A stretch of 64,000 nt of DNA from an uncultured bacterium (GCA_938092135.1 CALLJL010000003.1:1-64000); one strand, 5' to 3'; shown: positions 47,676 through 56,875, counted from the stretch's first letter. The notes: generated from the letters alone by a model not told the origin. A program made the numbers and translations.

Positions 47676-48635
47676 TTATTGATAGCGTCGGATCAATTCG
47701 AAAATTTCCTGACTGATTCTTAAAGCCTCATCATATTTTCGTTGCCAGATATTCCGGCCAAAAATAAAGCCATCAACGCCCGCTTCAAGACAAATTTTTA
47801 CTTTCCTCAGAAGCTCCTCGTCGCTCAGTTTGGAACCGCCTGAAACAAGAACTCCGGTTCGACCAGCCGAACGAAGGACCATTCGTAATGCTTCGACTTC
47901 AGAAATATCTTTAAATTCATTGTAAACTTTAAAGGGGCTGGATTGATCGTAACTACCTCCTTTTGGAGGAGCGGGTAGATTAATTTTAGCCAGATGAGCT
48001 CCAAGTTCGTTGGCCAGTCGGGCCGCATAATCGACCATAGCTAAGGAATCGCGACCTCCGCCTCTTGTTTCAGCATATTTACCCCGGGGATAGGCCCACA
48101 TTATCACGGGAAGCCCAAATTTTTTGGCTTCCTGTCTTACTCGAGTAAATTGGGCAATATCTTCAGCTTCGCGGGGAGAACCAACATAGAGGGTATACCC
48201 AATAGCATCGGCTCCAAGCCGAAGGGCATCTTCAACGCTAGCATCAAGCGGCGAAAAGGCTTCGTCATCGGGCGGAATCGAGGTGCGGCCATTGATTTTA
48301 AGGACAAGAGGAATCCGGCCAGCATATTTTTTAAAATGTTTTTCAGCCAGACCGATATGGCAAGCAATACCCGAATAATTGGCTTCTAAAGCTAATTCAA
48401 GTTGGAACTCAAAATCAATACTAGGAGGATTGGGGAAGAAATCGCGGGGGCCATGCTCAAAACCTTGGTCAATGGGTAAAAGCATAATTTTGCCATTGCC
48501 TGGACCATGGGCATACATAAGCTCATAGAGATGTCGCTTTTCTCCAGGGCCAAAATGGTCTAAATCAAGATGAAATTTTTCGATTCGCTCTTGTTGTAAA
48601 ATCTTGGCTTCAATAGACCGTACTACTTCACTCAT
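47676..48635 (-). CDS. fba: Archaeal-type class I fructose-bisphosphate aldolase (DhnA family)
   Basis: The 319-residue TIM-barrel protein shows IMLLPIDQGFEHGPRDFF, GYTLYVGSP, PVIMWAYPRGK, HLAKINLPAPP (Schiff-base Lys) and VLVSGGSKLSDEELL followed by GVDGFIFGRNIWQR. This is the DhnA/class IA group found in archaea and many anaerobes, not the zinc class II type. It heads the aldolase-PFK operon, giving adjacent glycolytic steps. AGGAGGAGATTA precedes the ATG. Confidence 0.92.
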   Translation of the reverse strand: MSEVVRSIEAKILQQERIEKFHLDLDHFGPGEKRHLYELMYAHGPGNGKIMLLPIDQGFEHGPRDFFPNPPSIDFEFQLELALEANYSGIACHIGLAEKHFKKYAGRIPLVLKINGRTSIPPDDEAFSPLDASVEDALRLGADAIGYTLYVGSPREAEDIAQFTRVRQEAKKFGLPVIMWAYPRGKYAETRGGGRDSLAMVDYAARLANELGAHLAKINLPAPPKGGSYDQSSPFKVYNEFKDISEVEALRMVLRSAGRTGVLVSGGSKLSDEELLRKVKICLEAGVDGFIFGRNIWQRKYDEALRISQEIFELIRRYQ

Positions 48636-49046
48636 TAATCTCCTCCTCTTTAATTATTGCGGCTTATTTTTTCAGCCTAGATTTTTAGGCGAAGATTTTA
48701 AATTTAACTTATATTTTAGCCTTTTTGAATTATAAATTCAAATAGACCAATGATCTGATGAAAAATTTACTTTCCAAATAAGGACGATTGCTACTTGGAG
48801 CGAAGAAGCTTTTCTTTGTAAGATCCTTAATGATTGATTTTTACATATATATTGGCAATTTTATAAGAGGGTCGAAGATTATTAAGTTGAAATTAAAACT
48901 AATATTTAAGATTATTGTCTTTCTTCCTGATTATGAAGCCTAAGTTTAGTCTATTAAATATAATTTCCCCGGACCGAATTGTAAAAAAGATGAAAAAGGC
49001 AAAAAAAATGTTTAAAATATAATTAGCGAAAAAAGAGGGGACAAAA
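48636..49046 (-). other. Divergent intergenic region with hairpin
   Basis: The gap lies between fba (minus) and the metallo-hydrolase gene (plus). It holds the fba promoter at 48713-48741 and a 5-bp hairpin (GCCTA with TAGGC, 48675-48690) in the fba leader. For the plus gene I see only a TATAAT (49018-49023) without a matching -35 box, plus GAGGGG before 49047. Nothing else is coding. Confidence 0.5.
48713..48741 (-). promoter_or_regulatory. Promoter of the aldolase-PFK operon, palindrome over -35
   Basis: On the minus strand TTGAAT (48736-48741) and TAAAAT (48713-48718) are exactly 17 bases apart. The -35 is part of a perfect 7-bp inverted repeat TTGAATT-ATA-AATTCAA (48725-48741). This resembles the arrangement at 16834-16849. 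A repressor or activator site is possible but unproven. Confidence 0.45.
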
Positions 49047-49874
49047 ATGAAACTATGGATTAAAAGGCAAAGAAATCGGCAATTATTTTTCTTAATTTTT
49101 GGCTGCTTTTTAGGGATTTTAGGGATAAGTACCTCAAATATGAAGAATAATATAAATAAGGAGTCAAGTATCATGAAAACTGAAGAAATAAAAAATCTTT
49201 TTGCCTATGTTCTAGCTGAAAAGGAGGTTGCCTTTCAATACCTCGGTTATTCTGGTGTTATCATTAGAACAATTGATGGTGCTGTTATAATTGATCCGGC
49301 TGATAAAATTGGGAGCGGGGATTTAAAGTTTTTAAGCCCAGGCACTGTTAATCTAATTCTTTATACCCACGATCATTATGACCATTTTCATCAAGCCACA
49401 GCCTTTGCCCTTTTTAAAGCGACAGACGCGCCTATTTTGGCCGAGGCTACAGTTATCAATCGCCTGCGGCGGGACATTCCGGCTGATAAACTTTTTGTTG
49501 CCTCTCCTGATAACCCCTTTCATCAAGGAAACATTACTGTCAGGGCTATAAGAGGTTCCCATGTTGGACCTATTATGCTCTATCACTTAGCTTTTGGCAA
49601 TTTAAAAATTTTTCATGGGGCCGATTCGGATTATATTCCCCTTTCAGGATTTTCAGCCGATGTAGCTTTTCTGCCAACCGGCGATCCTTCGCCCACAGCC
49701 TCACCTCGAGCAGCGTTCCAAATGGCCAATGATCTTAAACCAAAAATAATTGTGGCTATTCATGGTTCATCTTCTCAACATAAAGAGCTTGGAAAGCTTG
49801 TCCAAGAGAAAATGCCCGGAGTAAAAATTATTTTTCCAGCGCCTTATAGTCTTAATAGAGAAAAAATTGATTGA
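49047..49874 (+). CDS. UlaG-like metallo-beta-lactamase-fold hydrolase, exported or anchored
   Basis: The 275-residue protein has a hydrophobic N-terminal segment (LFFLIFGCFLGILGIS, about 13-28; an anchor or a lipoprotein signal with Cys20). The domain then shows the zinc motif THDHYDHFH, RGSHVGP and HGADSDYIPL, and a late AIHGSSSQH. The UlaG family includes L-ascorbate-6-phosphate lactonase and other phosphodiesterase-like enzymes; the substrate here is unknown. It sits alone. Confidence 0.78.
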   Translation: MKLWIKRQRNRQLFFLIFGCFLGILGISTSNMKNNINKESSIMKTEEIKNLFAYVLAEKEVAFQYLGYSGVIIRTIDGAVIIDPADKIGSGDLKFLSPGTVNLILYTHDHYDHFHQATAFALFKATDAPILAEATVINRLRRDIPADKLFVASPDNPFHQGNITVRAIRGSHVGPIMLYHLAFGNLKIFHGADSDYIPLSGFSADVAFLPTGDPSPTASPRAAFQMANDLKPKIIVAIHGSSSQHKELGKLVQEKMPGVKIIFPAPYSLNREKID

Positions 49875-50090
49875 GGCCAACAGGTATGGCGAAAGAAAAG
49901 TTGTTGATAAATGAAGGAAACTTAATATACTGGGACAAAGAAAAAATCAAGGTTGCCTAGATAATCAATTTCATTTTTTTGAATTTAATTTTTTACCTTG
50001 CTCTTCAAATTAATTTTAATTATTTTTAAAGAAACAATAGGTTGTGTAGTTTAACGATGAAAAGCTTAAAAACAAAAATGAGATTTAAAT

Positions 50091-51638
50091 ATGAATAAGC
50101 TGAGTCTTTTGAATAATATTCTGGGGCCGGTTATTAGGGGGCCGTCAAGTTCGCATACCGCTGGTGCTTTCTTTCTTGGCCAGCTGGCCAGATTTCTATT
50201 GGGAAATCCTCCTGTCAAAGCTAAAATAATCTTCAATTCAGGTGGATCATATGCTCGGGTTTTCCGTCAACAAAAATCTGACTTGGGCTTTGCCGCCGGG
50301 CTCTTGGGTTGGGAAATTACTGATGATCGCTTCCCCGAAGCTTTAAAATATGCAAGCCAAGTTGGTCTAAATATTATCTTTGGCGAAGCTTCAGTCCCTG
50401 GAGCTGATCATCCTAATTTTGTGGCTTTGGAATTGGAAAATGGGAAGGGGAAAAAAGTTCACCTTAAGGGGAAATCAGTAGGCGGCGGGATGGTTGAAAT
50501 AGTTGAGATCAATACCTGGCCAATTTCAATTAGAGGCGATAGATATGATTATTTAATTCTTATTGATAGCGGGAAAAAGGAATTATTCTTGGCCTTTCTG
50601 AAAGAACTCTTTCAAGAGTCGATCAAGATTACTATCCAAGAAAATCAGTCACAAACTCTTTTTCATCTTTCCTCTTCCAGTCCTATTTCTGATCAATTAA
50701 TAGAAAGACTGAAAAATAAAATTTCTTTTAAAGATTTCTGGTCAAGCCAGCCTTTAATGCCCGTAGTTTCGGGTGAACCCCTTTTTCGTTCGGCCGCTGA
50801 AGCCATGTCGATTGTTGAGAGGGAAAAAATGACCTTAGGCGAGCTCGCAATTGCCTATGAAAGCCGCATTCTCGGTTTCAGTGAGAATGAGGTTAAAGAA
50901 GAATTAAGTCGGCGATTACAAATAATGACAAAAGCCGTGTCATCGGGGTTAAACGAAAATTTAAACCTTCAGCTTTTAAAACCTACAGCTGGTCTTATTT
51001 ATAAAGCCGAAAAAGAAAATCGATTAGCTGCTGGAGGTATGTTGACAAGAGCCGCTTCGCGAGCGATGGCTGCCCAGCATACGGCGGCTTCAATGGGCGT
51101 TGTTTGCGCTGCCCCCACCGCTGGTTCTGCCGGAACTTTACCTGGCGTTATGGTCACTCTTTTAGAAGATAAGGGTATAGATGAAGAAAAAGCCATAAAA
51201 GCCCTAGCTGCAGCTGGAGCTATCGGTCTGATTGTTGGATATCGGGCTACTTTTGCGGCTGAAGTTGCTGGTTGTCAGGTCGAAATTGGTGCGGCCGGAG
51301 CTATGGGAGCGGCGGCTGTAGTTGAAGCTTCAGGTGGCAAGGCTAAAGAAGCTTTTGATGCAGCTGCCATCTCTTTCCAAAACACCATGGGCTCGGTGTG
51401 TGACTTAGTTCAGGGGATCTGTGAAATTCCCTGTCATACTCGCAATGCTGTCGCCGCAGCTTCGGCTTTCATCTGCGCTGATTTGATTCTTGGAGGCTAT
51501 GAAAATCCCATTCCTTTTGATGAAACCATTGATGCTGTCTATGAGGTGGGTAAAATGTTGCCTCTGGAACTTAAAGTAACTTCTCTGGGCGGCCTGGCCC
51601 TTTGCCCTTCAGCTCAATCTCTTAAAAAAAGATTATAG
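50091..51638 (+). CDS. sdaA: L-serine dehydratase, iron-sulfur, single chain
   Basis: The enzyme turns L-serine to pyruvate and ammonia. The 515-residue protein fuses the beta part (ILGPVIRGPSSSHTAGA, about 10-26) with the alpha part (VCAAPTAGSAGTLPGVMVTLL, VGYRATFAAEVAGCQVEIGAAGAMGA, GICEIPCHTRN). Cys residues in the alpha part are the likely 4Fe-4S ligands. A single-chain arrangement is common in Gram-negatives, split chains in Firmicutes. No strong ribosome site precedes the ATG. Confidence 0.92.
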   Translation: MNKLSLLNNILGPVIRGPSSSHTAGAFFLGQLARFLLGNPPVKAKIIFNSGGSYARVFRQQKSDLGFAAGLLGWEITDDRFPEALKYASQVGLNIIFGEASVPGADHPNFVALELENGKGKKVHLKGKSVGGGMVEIVEINTWPISIRGDRYDYLILIDSGKKELFLAFLKELFQESIKITIQENQSQTLFHLSSSSPISDQLIERLKNKISFKDFWSSQPLMPVVSGEPLFRSAAEAMSIVEREKMTLGELAIAYESRILGFSENEVKEELSRRLQIMTKAVSSGLNENLNLQLLKPTAGLIYKAEKENRLAAGGMLTRAASRAMAAQHTAASMGVVCAAPTAGSAGTLPGVMVTLLEDKGIDEEKAIKALAAAGAIGLIVGYRATFAAEVAGCQVEIGAAGAMGAAAVVEASGGKAKEAFDAAAISFQNTMGSVCDLVQGICEIPCHTRNAVAAASAFICADLILGGYENPIPFDETIDAVYEVGKMLPLELKVTSLGGLALCPSAQSLKKRL

Positions 51639-51949
51639 GCATCTTTTTTATTTTTTAGAAATTAAAAAATTTTTATTTTCCTGAAGATTAGAAAAGAAAA
51701 AATTGACCTTTCAAGGTTCAGAGATAATAAAGAAAATTAGAAATTAGGGGAAAAAATTAAAAAACCGAAGAAAAGTTTAAGGACATAAACCTCAATTGCT
51801 TTTCTAAAATTATTAAAATTTATGCTTTTTTTATTAAATGAAGGCATGTTATTTAAAATAAAATGGTGTAGGTTAAAAAAGAGCATATTTATTAAAATTT
51901 TCTTAGAGGGAGAGGTTAAAGGGTCTTTATTTTAATAGAGGAGGTTAGA
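51639..51949 (+). other. AT-rich intergenic region
   Basis: This 311-base gap between sdaA and ppa is very AT-rich. I see only the AGAGGAGGTTAGA ribosome site before ppa. No promoter with convincing spacing and no hairpin with a T-run was found by eye, and no ORF or RNA is supported. Confidence 0.4.
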
Positions 51950-52468
51950 ATGGACGATCAAATTTATGATCAGGAAAAATTGATAATCGAGGTTATTATC
52001 GAAATTCCTAAGGGAAGCCGGAACAAATACGAGTTTGACCATAAACGTAAAGTATTTAAACTTGATCGAATGCTCTTTTCTTCCATGCATTATCCAAGCG
52101 ATTATGGCTTTATTCCTGAAACCTTAGCTGAAGATGGCGATGCCCTTGATGCCCTTGTTCTTTTAGGTGAGCCGACTTTTCCTGGTTGCCTCATTGAAGC
52201 TCGGCCGGTTGGTCTTTTTCGAATGCGTGATGAAAAGGGCATCGACCACAAGATTTTAGCTGTTCCGATTTTTGACCCGCAATGGAATTATATTTACAAT
52301 TTAAATCAGGTTCCAGGGCATTTACTGGTGGAAATCGAGCATTTCTTCGACGTTTATAAAGAGCTCGAAAAGAAGAAGACTGCTGTTGAAGGCTGGGAAG
52401 ATAAAGCTTCAGCGTATAGAGTCATTAAGGAAGCCAGGCAAAGGTATATGGATCAAATTAGGAAATAG
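51950..52468 (+). CDS. ppa: Inorganic pyrophosphatase, family I
   Basis: The enzyme hydrolyses PPi. The 172-residue protein has IEIPKGSRNKYEFDHKRKVFKLDR, YPSDYGFIPETLAEDGDALDALVL with the metal-binding Asp cluster, and LLVEIEHFFDVYKELEKKKT. All catalytic regions are intact, and the length is typical of bacterial enzymes. Its presence, together with a PPi-type PFK in the same window, means two PPi sinks compete in this cell. Confidence 0.95.
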   Translation: MDDQIYDQEKLIIEVIIEIPKGSRNKYEFDHKRKVFKLDRMLFSSMHYPSDYGFIPETLAEDGDALDALVLLGEPTFPGCLIEARPVGLFRMRDEKGIDHKILAVPIFDPQWNYIYNLNQVPGHLLVEIEHFFDVYKELEKKKTAVEGWEDKASAYRVIKEARQRYMDQIRK

Positions 52469-52515
52469 GTTAAATAATTGTCTGCAAGATAATTTTTATG
52501 GAGGAAGTAAAATCA

Positions 52516-53499
52516 ATGAAAATTCTTCTTCTTTCGTCCGAAGAAATAAGAGGGGCTATTTCCATGGCTGAAGCAATTGAAGCGGTTAGAGAGGCCTTCA
52601 TCCTTGTTTCTAAGAAAAAAGTAATTGTTCCCCCACGGACTCATATTGATCTTGAAATTCACCGGGGAACTTCGCTCATCATGCCGACCTATTTTCCTGG
52701 CCGAGAAAAAATAGGGGTAAAAATTATTAATCTTTACGAGAGAAATCCTCAACTGGGCTTACCCCTTAGCTTTGCCCTAATGCTTGTCTTTGAAGCTCGT
52801 AACGGTTCGCCTTTAGCCCTTCTTGAAGCTTCTACTCTTACAGCTATAAGGACAGGTGCAGCCTCTGGCTTAGCCACCGACCTTTTAGCCAGAAAAGATG
52901 CTAGAGTCGCCGCTATTTTTGGAGCTGGCTTTCAAGGAAGATATCAGCTTGAAGCGGTTAATGCGGTAAGGCCATTGTATAAGGTTTATATTTATGATTC
53001 AGATTTTGAGAAAAGCCGAATCTTTGCCCAGGAAATGAGCTCGAAACTTAACCTAGATATCATTGTAGCCTCAACTCCTGAGGAAGCATGCAAAGAGGCC
53101 GAAATTATTTGCACGGCCACAACTTCTTCATCGCCTGTTTTTCCCGACTCAGCCATTAAAGTTGGCATCCACATAAACGCCATTGGTTCTTATAAACCTC
53201 ATGTCAGAGAAATTCCTTCCGCTACGGTCGCCAGGTCCAGGATTTTCGTGGATCAGAGGGAGGCGGCCCTCGAAGAAGCTGGCGATTTAATTATTCCTTT
53301 GAAAGAAGGCGTTATAACCGAGGACTCAATTGTCGCTGAAATTGGCGAAGTGGCCGCAGGAGAAAAGCCAGGACGTCTGTCTGATGAAGAAATTACTTTT
53401 TTCAAGACTGTTGGTCTGGCCGCCCAAGATATTGCCTTAGCCTCCCGAATTCTGGAAGCAGCTGAACGCCTTTCTCTGGGCCATTCCTTCCCCCTTTAA
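52516..53499 (+). CDS. Ornithine cyclodeaminase / mu-crystallin family protein
   Basis: The 327-residue protein starts at ATG 52516 (MKILLLSSEEIRGAISMAEAIEAV), with AGGAAG at good spacing; ATG 52498 is an alternative. It has PPRTHID, the SALTAIRTGAASG-type segment (here TLTAIRTGAASGLATDLLA), the NAD motif FGAGFQGRYQLEAV, ICTATTSSSPVF, and INAIGSYKPHVREI. The family includes ornithine cyclodeaminase, an alanine dehydrogenase and ketimine reductases, which sequence alone cannot separate. Confidence 0.85.
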   Translation: MKILLLSSEEIRGAISMAEAIEAVREAFILVSKKKVIVPPRTHIDLEIHRGTSLIMPTYFPGREKIGVKIINLYERNPQLGLPLSFALMLVFEARNGSPLALLEASTLTAIRTGAASGLATDLLARKDARVAAIFGAGFQGRYQLEAVNAVRPLYKVYIYDSDFEKSRIFAQEMSSKLNLDIIVASTPEEACKEAEIICTATTSSSPVFPDSAIKVGIHINAIGSYKPHVREIPSATVARSRIFVDQREAALEEAGDLIIPLKEGVITEDSIVAEIGEVAAGEKPGRLSDEEITFFKTVGLAAQDIALASRILEAAERLSLGHSFPL

Positions 53500-53595
53500 T
53501 CGACTCCGCCTTACATATTTCACCTTTTTAATTGGGCCGGTCTTATATATTTCCAAATATAATCATCATTGGTATTAGCCAATAATTAGCTAATT

Positions 53596-53616
53596 CACAA
53601 TTCGTTGTGGCATTTT
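53596..53616 (+). terminator. Weak UUCG hairpin after the cyclodeaminase-like gene
   Basis: CACAA-TTCG-TTGTG (53596-53609) makes a 5-bp stem with a UUCG tetraloop, followed by GCATTTTATTT. It is about 100 bases past the stop at 53499. The stem is short and the T-run is interrupted. Confidence 0.3.
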
Positions 53617-53674
53617 ATTTATTAATAAATCTTCTGTGCATACTTCATATGTTTTAAATTATCTTTGATTATAA

Positions 53675-53766
53675 ATAAAATAGTTTGCACTTTCAGTGAA
53701 AGGAGGGAACGAGCTAGTATATAAAATAGTTTGCAAATTGATTTAGAGGAGGGAGCCATCGTAAAC
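53675..53766 (+). repeat. Two-unit direct repeat, 46-bp period
   Basis: The 15-mer ATAAAATAGTTTGCA occurs at 53675-53689 and at 53721-53735. A second shared piece, AGGAGGGA, occurs at 53701-53708 and 53747-53754. All offsets are 46 bases. Only these parts are conserved between units; the remainder differs. It is not a CRISPR (two units and no spacer logic). Confidence 0.55.
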
Positions 53767-54109
53767 TCTCCTTCTGAGATGGAAAACTCAAAAAGAAAGG
53801 AGACAGTCTTTTTCGAGATTGCGAAAAGTTATAATTTTTAGAGATTGCTGCCGAGATTTTTAATGGCGGATGATCCCATAAAGGTAGTAAAGAATTAAAT
53901 CAGTTTACTCAAGGCAATATCGAAAAAACCTTGATCCTAATCACCTTTTGATCCATGACAAAGAGAAGTTTATAAAAAAAATAATGTGCGGTTAATAAGG
54001 TTTAAATAATAGGTAAATTGGACATTAGTCCATCATGGGGTCAGCTTAAAGTTCTCCTGGATCAGATATATTAGTAAATCTTGGGAATCTCCATAAAAAT
54101 TTTAATTCT

Positions 54110-54138
54110 GAATCTCCTTTAGCCTAAGGAGATTTTCA
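54110..54138 (+). terminator. Strong hairpin in the gene-free region
   Basis: AATCTCCTT (54111-54119) and AAGGAGATT (54126-54134) form a perfect 9-bp stem with a 6-nt loop, followed by TTCATTT. It has terminator form on the plus strand but no intact gene lies upstream, so it may be left over from a lost gene. A hidden small RNA end is also possible. Confidence 0.4.
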
Positions 54139-54924
54139 TTTATCTATTATGGACGTCTTATTTCATTATCTGTTGAAATCGCCCATAAAGAAGATCTTCT
54201 TTTTATAATTCCAGAGTTAAAGTATCGTTGACATTCTGGACCTATACAGAAGTTTAACTTTTAAACTTTTAATGATAATTTTAACTTAACGTTCTTTAAA
54301 ATAAAGCCTATTTTTAAGAAGCAAAGGATGAAAAAAGTATGTATCTTATTTTGTTTTTGGCAATAGCCTTCATTTCATTAATAAGCGATTAACAAGGTCA
54401 GTCGAAAACTGTTAATTTTAGAAAATGGCAAGAGTTTTTCCCTAAAACAGAGCCTTAGTTTAGTCGGCCGAGACCTACTGGCGAAGTGGTTTTAGCCTTT
54501 GGACCATCAAGTTCCAAGGTCCTATCATTTATAAAAAAAGGAACTGGCGATAACTCTGTCGATCAAAGTCAAAAAAAATGATTTAGCTGCTTTAAATATA
54601 AATCATACTCTAAATTTTTTTAAATATTATCGATTTGCCTGCTGGGCTTAGTCTGTTTGTCCACGGTGAGGAAAACTTAAGAATCTGAGTTCAGAAATAA
54701 GCCTTATTTCCTTAGGAGGCTAATGAAATTGAATTAGATATTTATAATTTCTCCCATGGCAAGGACTAAATTTTTTAGAACTTTTTTATTTTAAGGATAG
54801 ATTATATACTTAAAAATCAGAGATAAAATGAAAATAAAAGGGGTTTTTTATATTTTCCCCCTTAGGGTCAAATTTTGGGTTAAGGAATTCCTTAACTGCC
54901 TTTAAATTTTATCAAGGAGGCAAG

Positions 54925-56655
54925 ATGGAACTGATTTCTTTAAAGCTCAAGATCTTTGGGGAGCGAAGAGTTCTTTGCCTTGCTATTATGTTTAGTAATT
55001 TGATTCTTTTCTTTTCTTATTCATTCGCTGCGCCACAAAAAATCTATTGGGGCAATGAAGTTCCAGCAGGTTGGCGAGGAAACTGGCCAGAACAATTAAT
55101 GACCACTGCGGAAAAGACCAATTTTGAACGTACCTCCACCTCTTTTGAGGTCCTTGAATTTATCAATCAACTTCGCTGGCGCAGCGATAAACTGGCAATT
55201 ATTCCTATGTTCATGACCCCTCAGGGAAGAGCCGGAGTAGCCGTGGTTTTGGCTGACCCTCGCGTGGCTTCCCCCGAAGAAGCCAGAGCTTCAGGTAAAC
55301 CAGTTATTTATTTGCAGGGAAATATTCATCCTCCGGAAGCTGAAGCTAAGGAAGCCTTGCTTATTTTGATGCGAGAAATTCTTTTCGGTTCCAAAAAACA
55401 TCTGCTTAAAAACCTAATAATAATCATCTGTCCTAATTTTAACCCTGATGGTAATGATGCCTTAAGGTTTAATGAGGGAACACCCCATTTTTTAGGCTCC
55501 AGGAATAACAGCCAAAACCTTGATCTCAATCGCGATGCCATCAAGTTAGAAACGCCAGAGGTAATTGGCCTTTACCGGACTATTTTTAATCGCTGGGATC
55601 CTTTGCTAATTTATGACGGCCATGCTATGGGGCGAGTTAATCATGGATACGCCATTGTTTATGCTACTTCGACCGTGCCCGCTGCTCATCCTAACCCCCG
55701 GGGATATGTTTTCGATGTCATGTTTCCAGCTCTTCGTCAAGCTATGCGCGAAAAATACGGTCTCGAAACATTTACCCACTGTCTTTTTGATGAAAAAACT
55801 TGGCCCCCAAAGGTCTGGAGTCATGATTTAGCTATATGGTCAACAGAAGCCAAATTTATTGCTGCTGCGTATGGTTTACGTAATCGTATGTCCATTTTAG
55901 CCGAAACGCCGGGCCATGTTCATTTCGAGCGAAAAATTTATGCCCACTATGCTCTGATTTCGGCTATTCTTGAATACACCCATGAGCATGGTCAAGAAAT
56001 GCAGACCCTTTGCCGTCAAGCTGATGAGGAAGTTGTTCGCCAGATTAAAGAGAAAGCTCCAAGCGGTAAGCTGAAAAATTTTGTGTCAGGCAAATATGAG
56101 TCCTGGGGCCAAATAGACATCCTGGCCTATCGATCGAACCGCCCATTTCTTCTCCCTGGGACAAGTGTTATGGCTGGAGTTGAACCTGAAGCCCTCGGCC
56201 CACCTGAAATTGTTTCCGGCGTTGAACATCTCACCAAGCCAGTTGGGACCAAAGAGGCCACGGTTCCTGCTGGTTATATTATACCGGCTGAGTTCGGTTG
56301 GATTGTTGAGAAATTGAGAATTCATAATATCAAAGTAGAAACTATTTCCAGACCTCTTGTGGCTGAGGGGGAAGAATACATTATTGATTCAATAGAAAAA
56401 GAGAGGCGCTGGGGTTATGATATGACTGTCCTCAAGGGAGATTTTGTCTCGGTGAACAGGTATCCAATCTCAGCTGGTTCCTTCCTGGTTTCCCTCGATC
56501 AGCCCTTGGCCAATTTGGCCTTCTATTGTCTGGAACCAGAAGCAGCTGATGGCTTTGTTGGCTGGGGCCTCTTTGATGATTATTTTAAATCGCAAGAAGC
56601 AGCTGGAAAAAAGATTAGCTTCCCCATCTTCAAATATTTTCGTCTCCATCAATAA
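54925..56655 (+). CDS. Exported M14-family zinc carboxypeptidase
   Basis: The 576-residue protein has an N-terminal signal (VLCLAIMFSNLILFFSYSFAA, about 16-36). The zinc ligands are His135 and Glu138 in GNIHPPEAE and His233 in DGHAMGR. LDLNRD (Arg203) gives the substrate side, and Glu327 in LAETPGH is the likely catalytic Glu. A C-terminal region of about 220 residues (from about 360) follows the peptidase fold. The ribosome site is AAGGAGGCAAG. The exact substrate is unknown. A 14-bp tandem duplication touches its stop codon. Confidence 0.85.
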   Translation: MELISLKLKIFGERRVLCLAIMFSNLILFFSYSFAAPQKIYWGNEVPAGWRGNWPEQLMTTAEKTNFERTSTSFEVLEFINQLRWRSDKLAIIPMFMTPQGRAGVAVVLADPRVASPEEARASGKPVIYLQGNIHPPEAEAKEALLILMREILFGSKKHLLKNLIIIICPNFNPDGNDALRFNEGTPHFLGSRNNSQNLDLNRDAIKLETPEVIGLYRTIFNRWDPLLIYDGHAMGRVNHGYAIVYATSTVPAAHPNPRGYVFDVMFPALRQAMREKYGLETFTHCLFDEKTWPPKVWSHDLAIWSTEAKFIAAAYGLRNRMSILAETPGHVHFERKIYAHYALISAILEYTHEHGQEMQTLCRQADEEVVRQIKEKAPSGKLKNFVSGKYESWGQIDILAYRSNRPFLLPGTSVMAGVEPEALGPPEIVSGVEHLTKPVGTKEATVPAGYIIPAEFGWIVEKLRIHNIKVETISRPLVAEGEEYIIDSIEKERRWGYDMTVLKGDFVSVNRYPISAGSFLVSLDQPLANLAFYCLEPEAADGFVGWGLFDDYFKSQEAAGKKISFPIFKYFRLHQ

Positions 56656-56677
56656 TCGGTGCTCAATAATCGGTGCT
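56650..56677 (+). repeat. 14-bp perfect tandem duplication at the M14 stop codon
   Basis: CAATAATCGGTGCT is present twice in a row, at 56650-56663 and 56664-56677. The first copy contains the M14 stop codon (TAA, 56653-56655). It looks like a simple slippage duplication and leaves the product unchanged. Confidence 0.85.
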
Positions 56678-56710
56678 GGCTTATTTATTTACCTAATTTT
56701 GAATTAAAGC

Positions 56711-56875
56711 TTGCGAGGTGGAACTGAAGGAATCTCAAGAGAAATGCTTCCAATTCACGAAATTAAATTAAAAATATCTGCAAAAATGCTGGATTTTGAT
56801 TACCACCCACTTGGGGCCAAAACGCTGAAGTTCGAAAACATTGGGCAAGATATTCAGAAAGAATGGTCAAGATAG
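56711..56875 (+). other. Short open frame, possible gene remnant
   Basis: A 54-codon frame runs from TTG 56711 to TAG 56875, with protein-like content: GGTEGISREMLPIHEIKLK and KMLDFDYHPLGAKTLKFEN. It lacks a ribosome site and an ATG at the start. The pattern looks like a piece of a larger enzyme rather than random DNA, but I do not recognise the family. It fills the 299-base gap between the two peptidase genes. Confidence 0.25.

Larger units (their letters stand above)
53500..54924 (+). other. 1.4-kb gene-free region
   Basis: No frame of useful length exists on either strand. It contains a UUCG hairpin, a 46-bp-period repeat (53675-53766) and a strong hairpin (54110-54138). Several short runs look like broken protein, such as SEMENSKRKETVFFEIAKSY (about 53772-53831), KELNQFTQGNIEKTLIL (about 53890) and KWQEFFPK (about 54425), interrupted by many stops. 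I read this as decayed accessory DNA. No family can be named. Confidence 0.45.

Noticed and set aside
53675-53766. CRISPR array
   Set aside because: Only two units with a 46-base period and partial identity; no spacers of uniform size and no cas genes.
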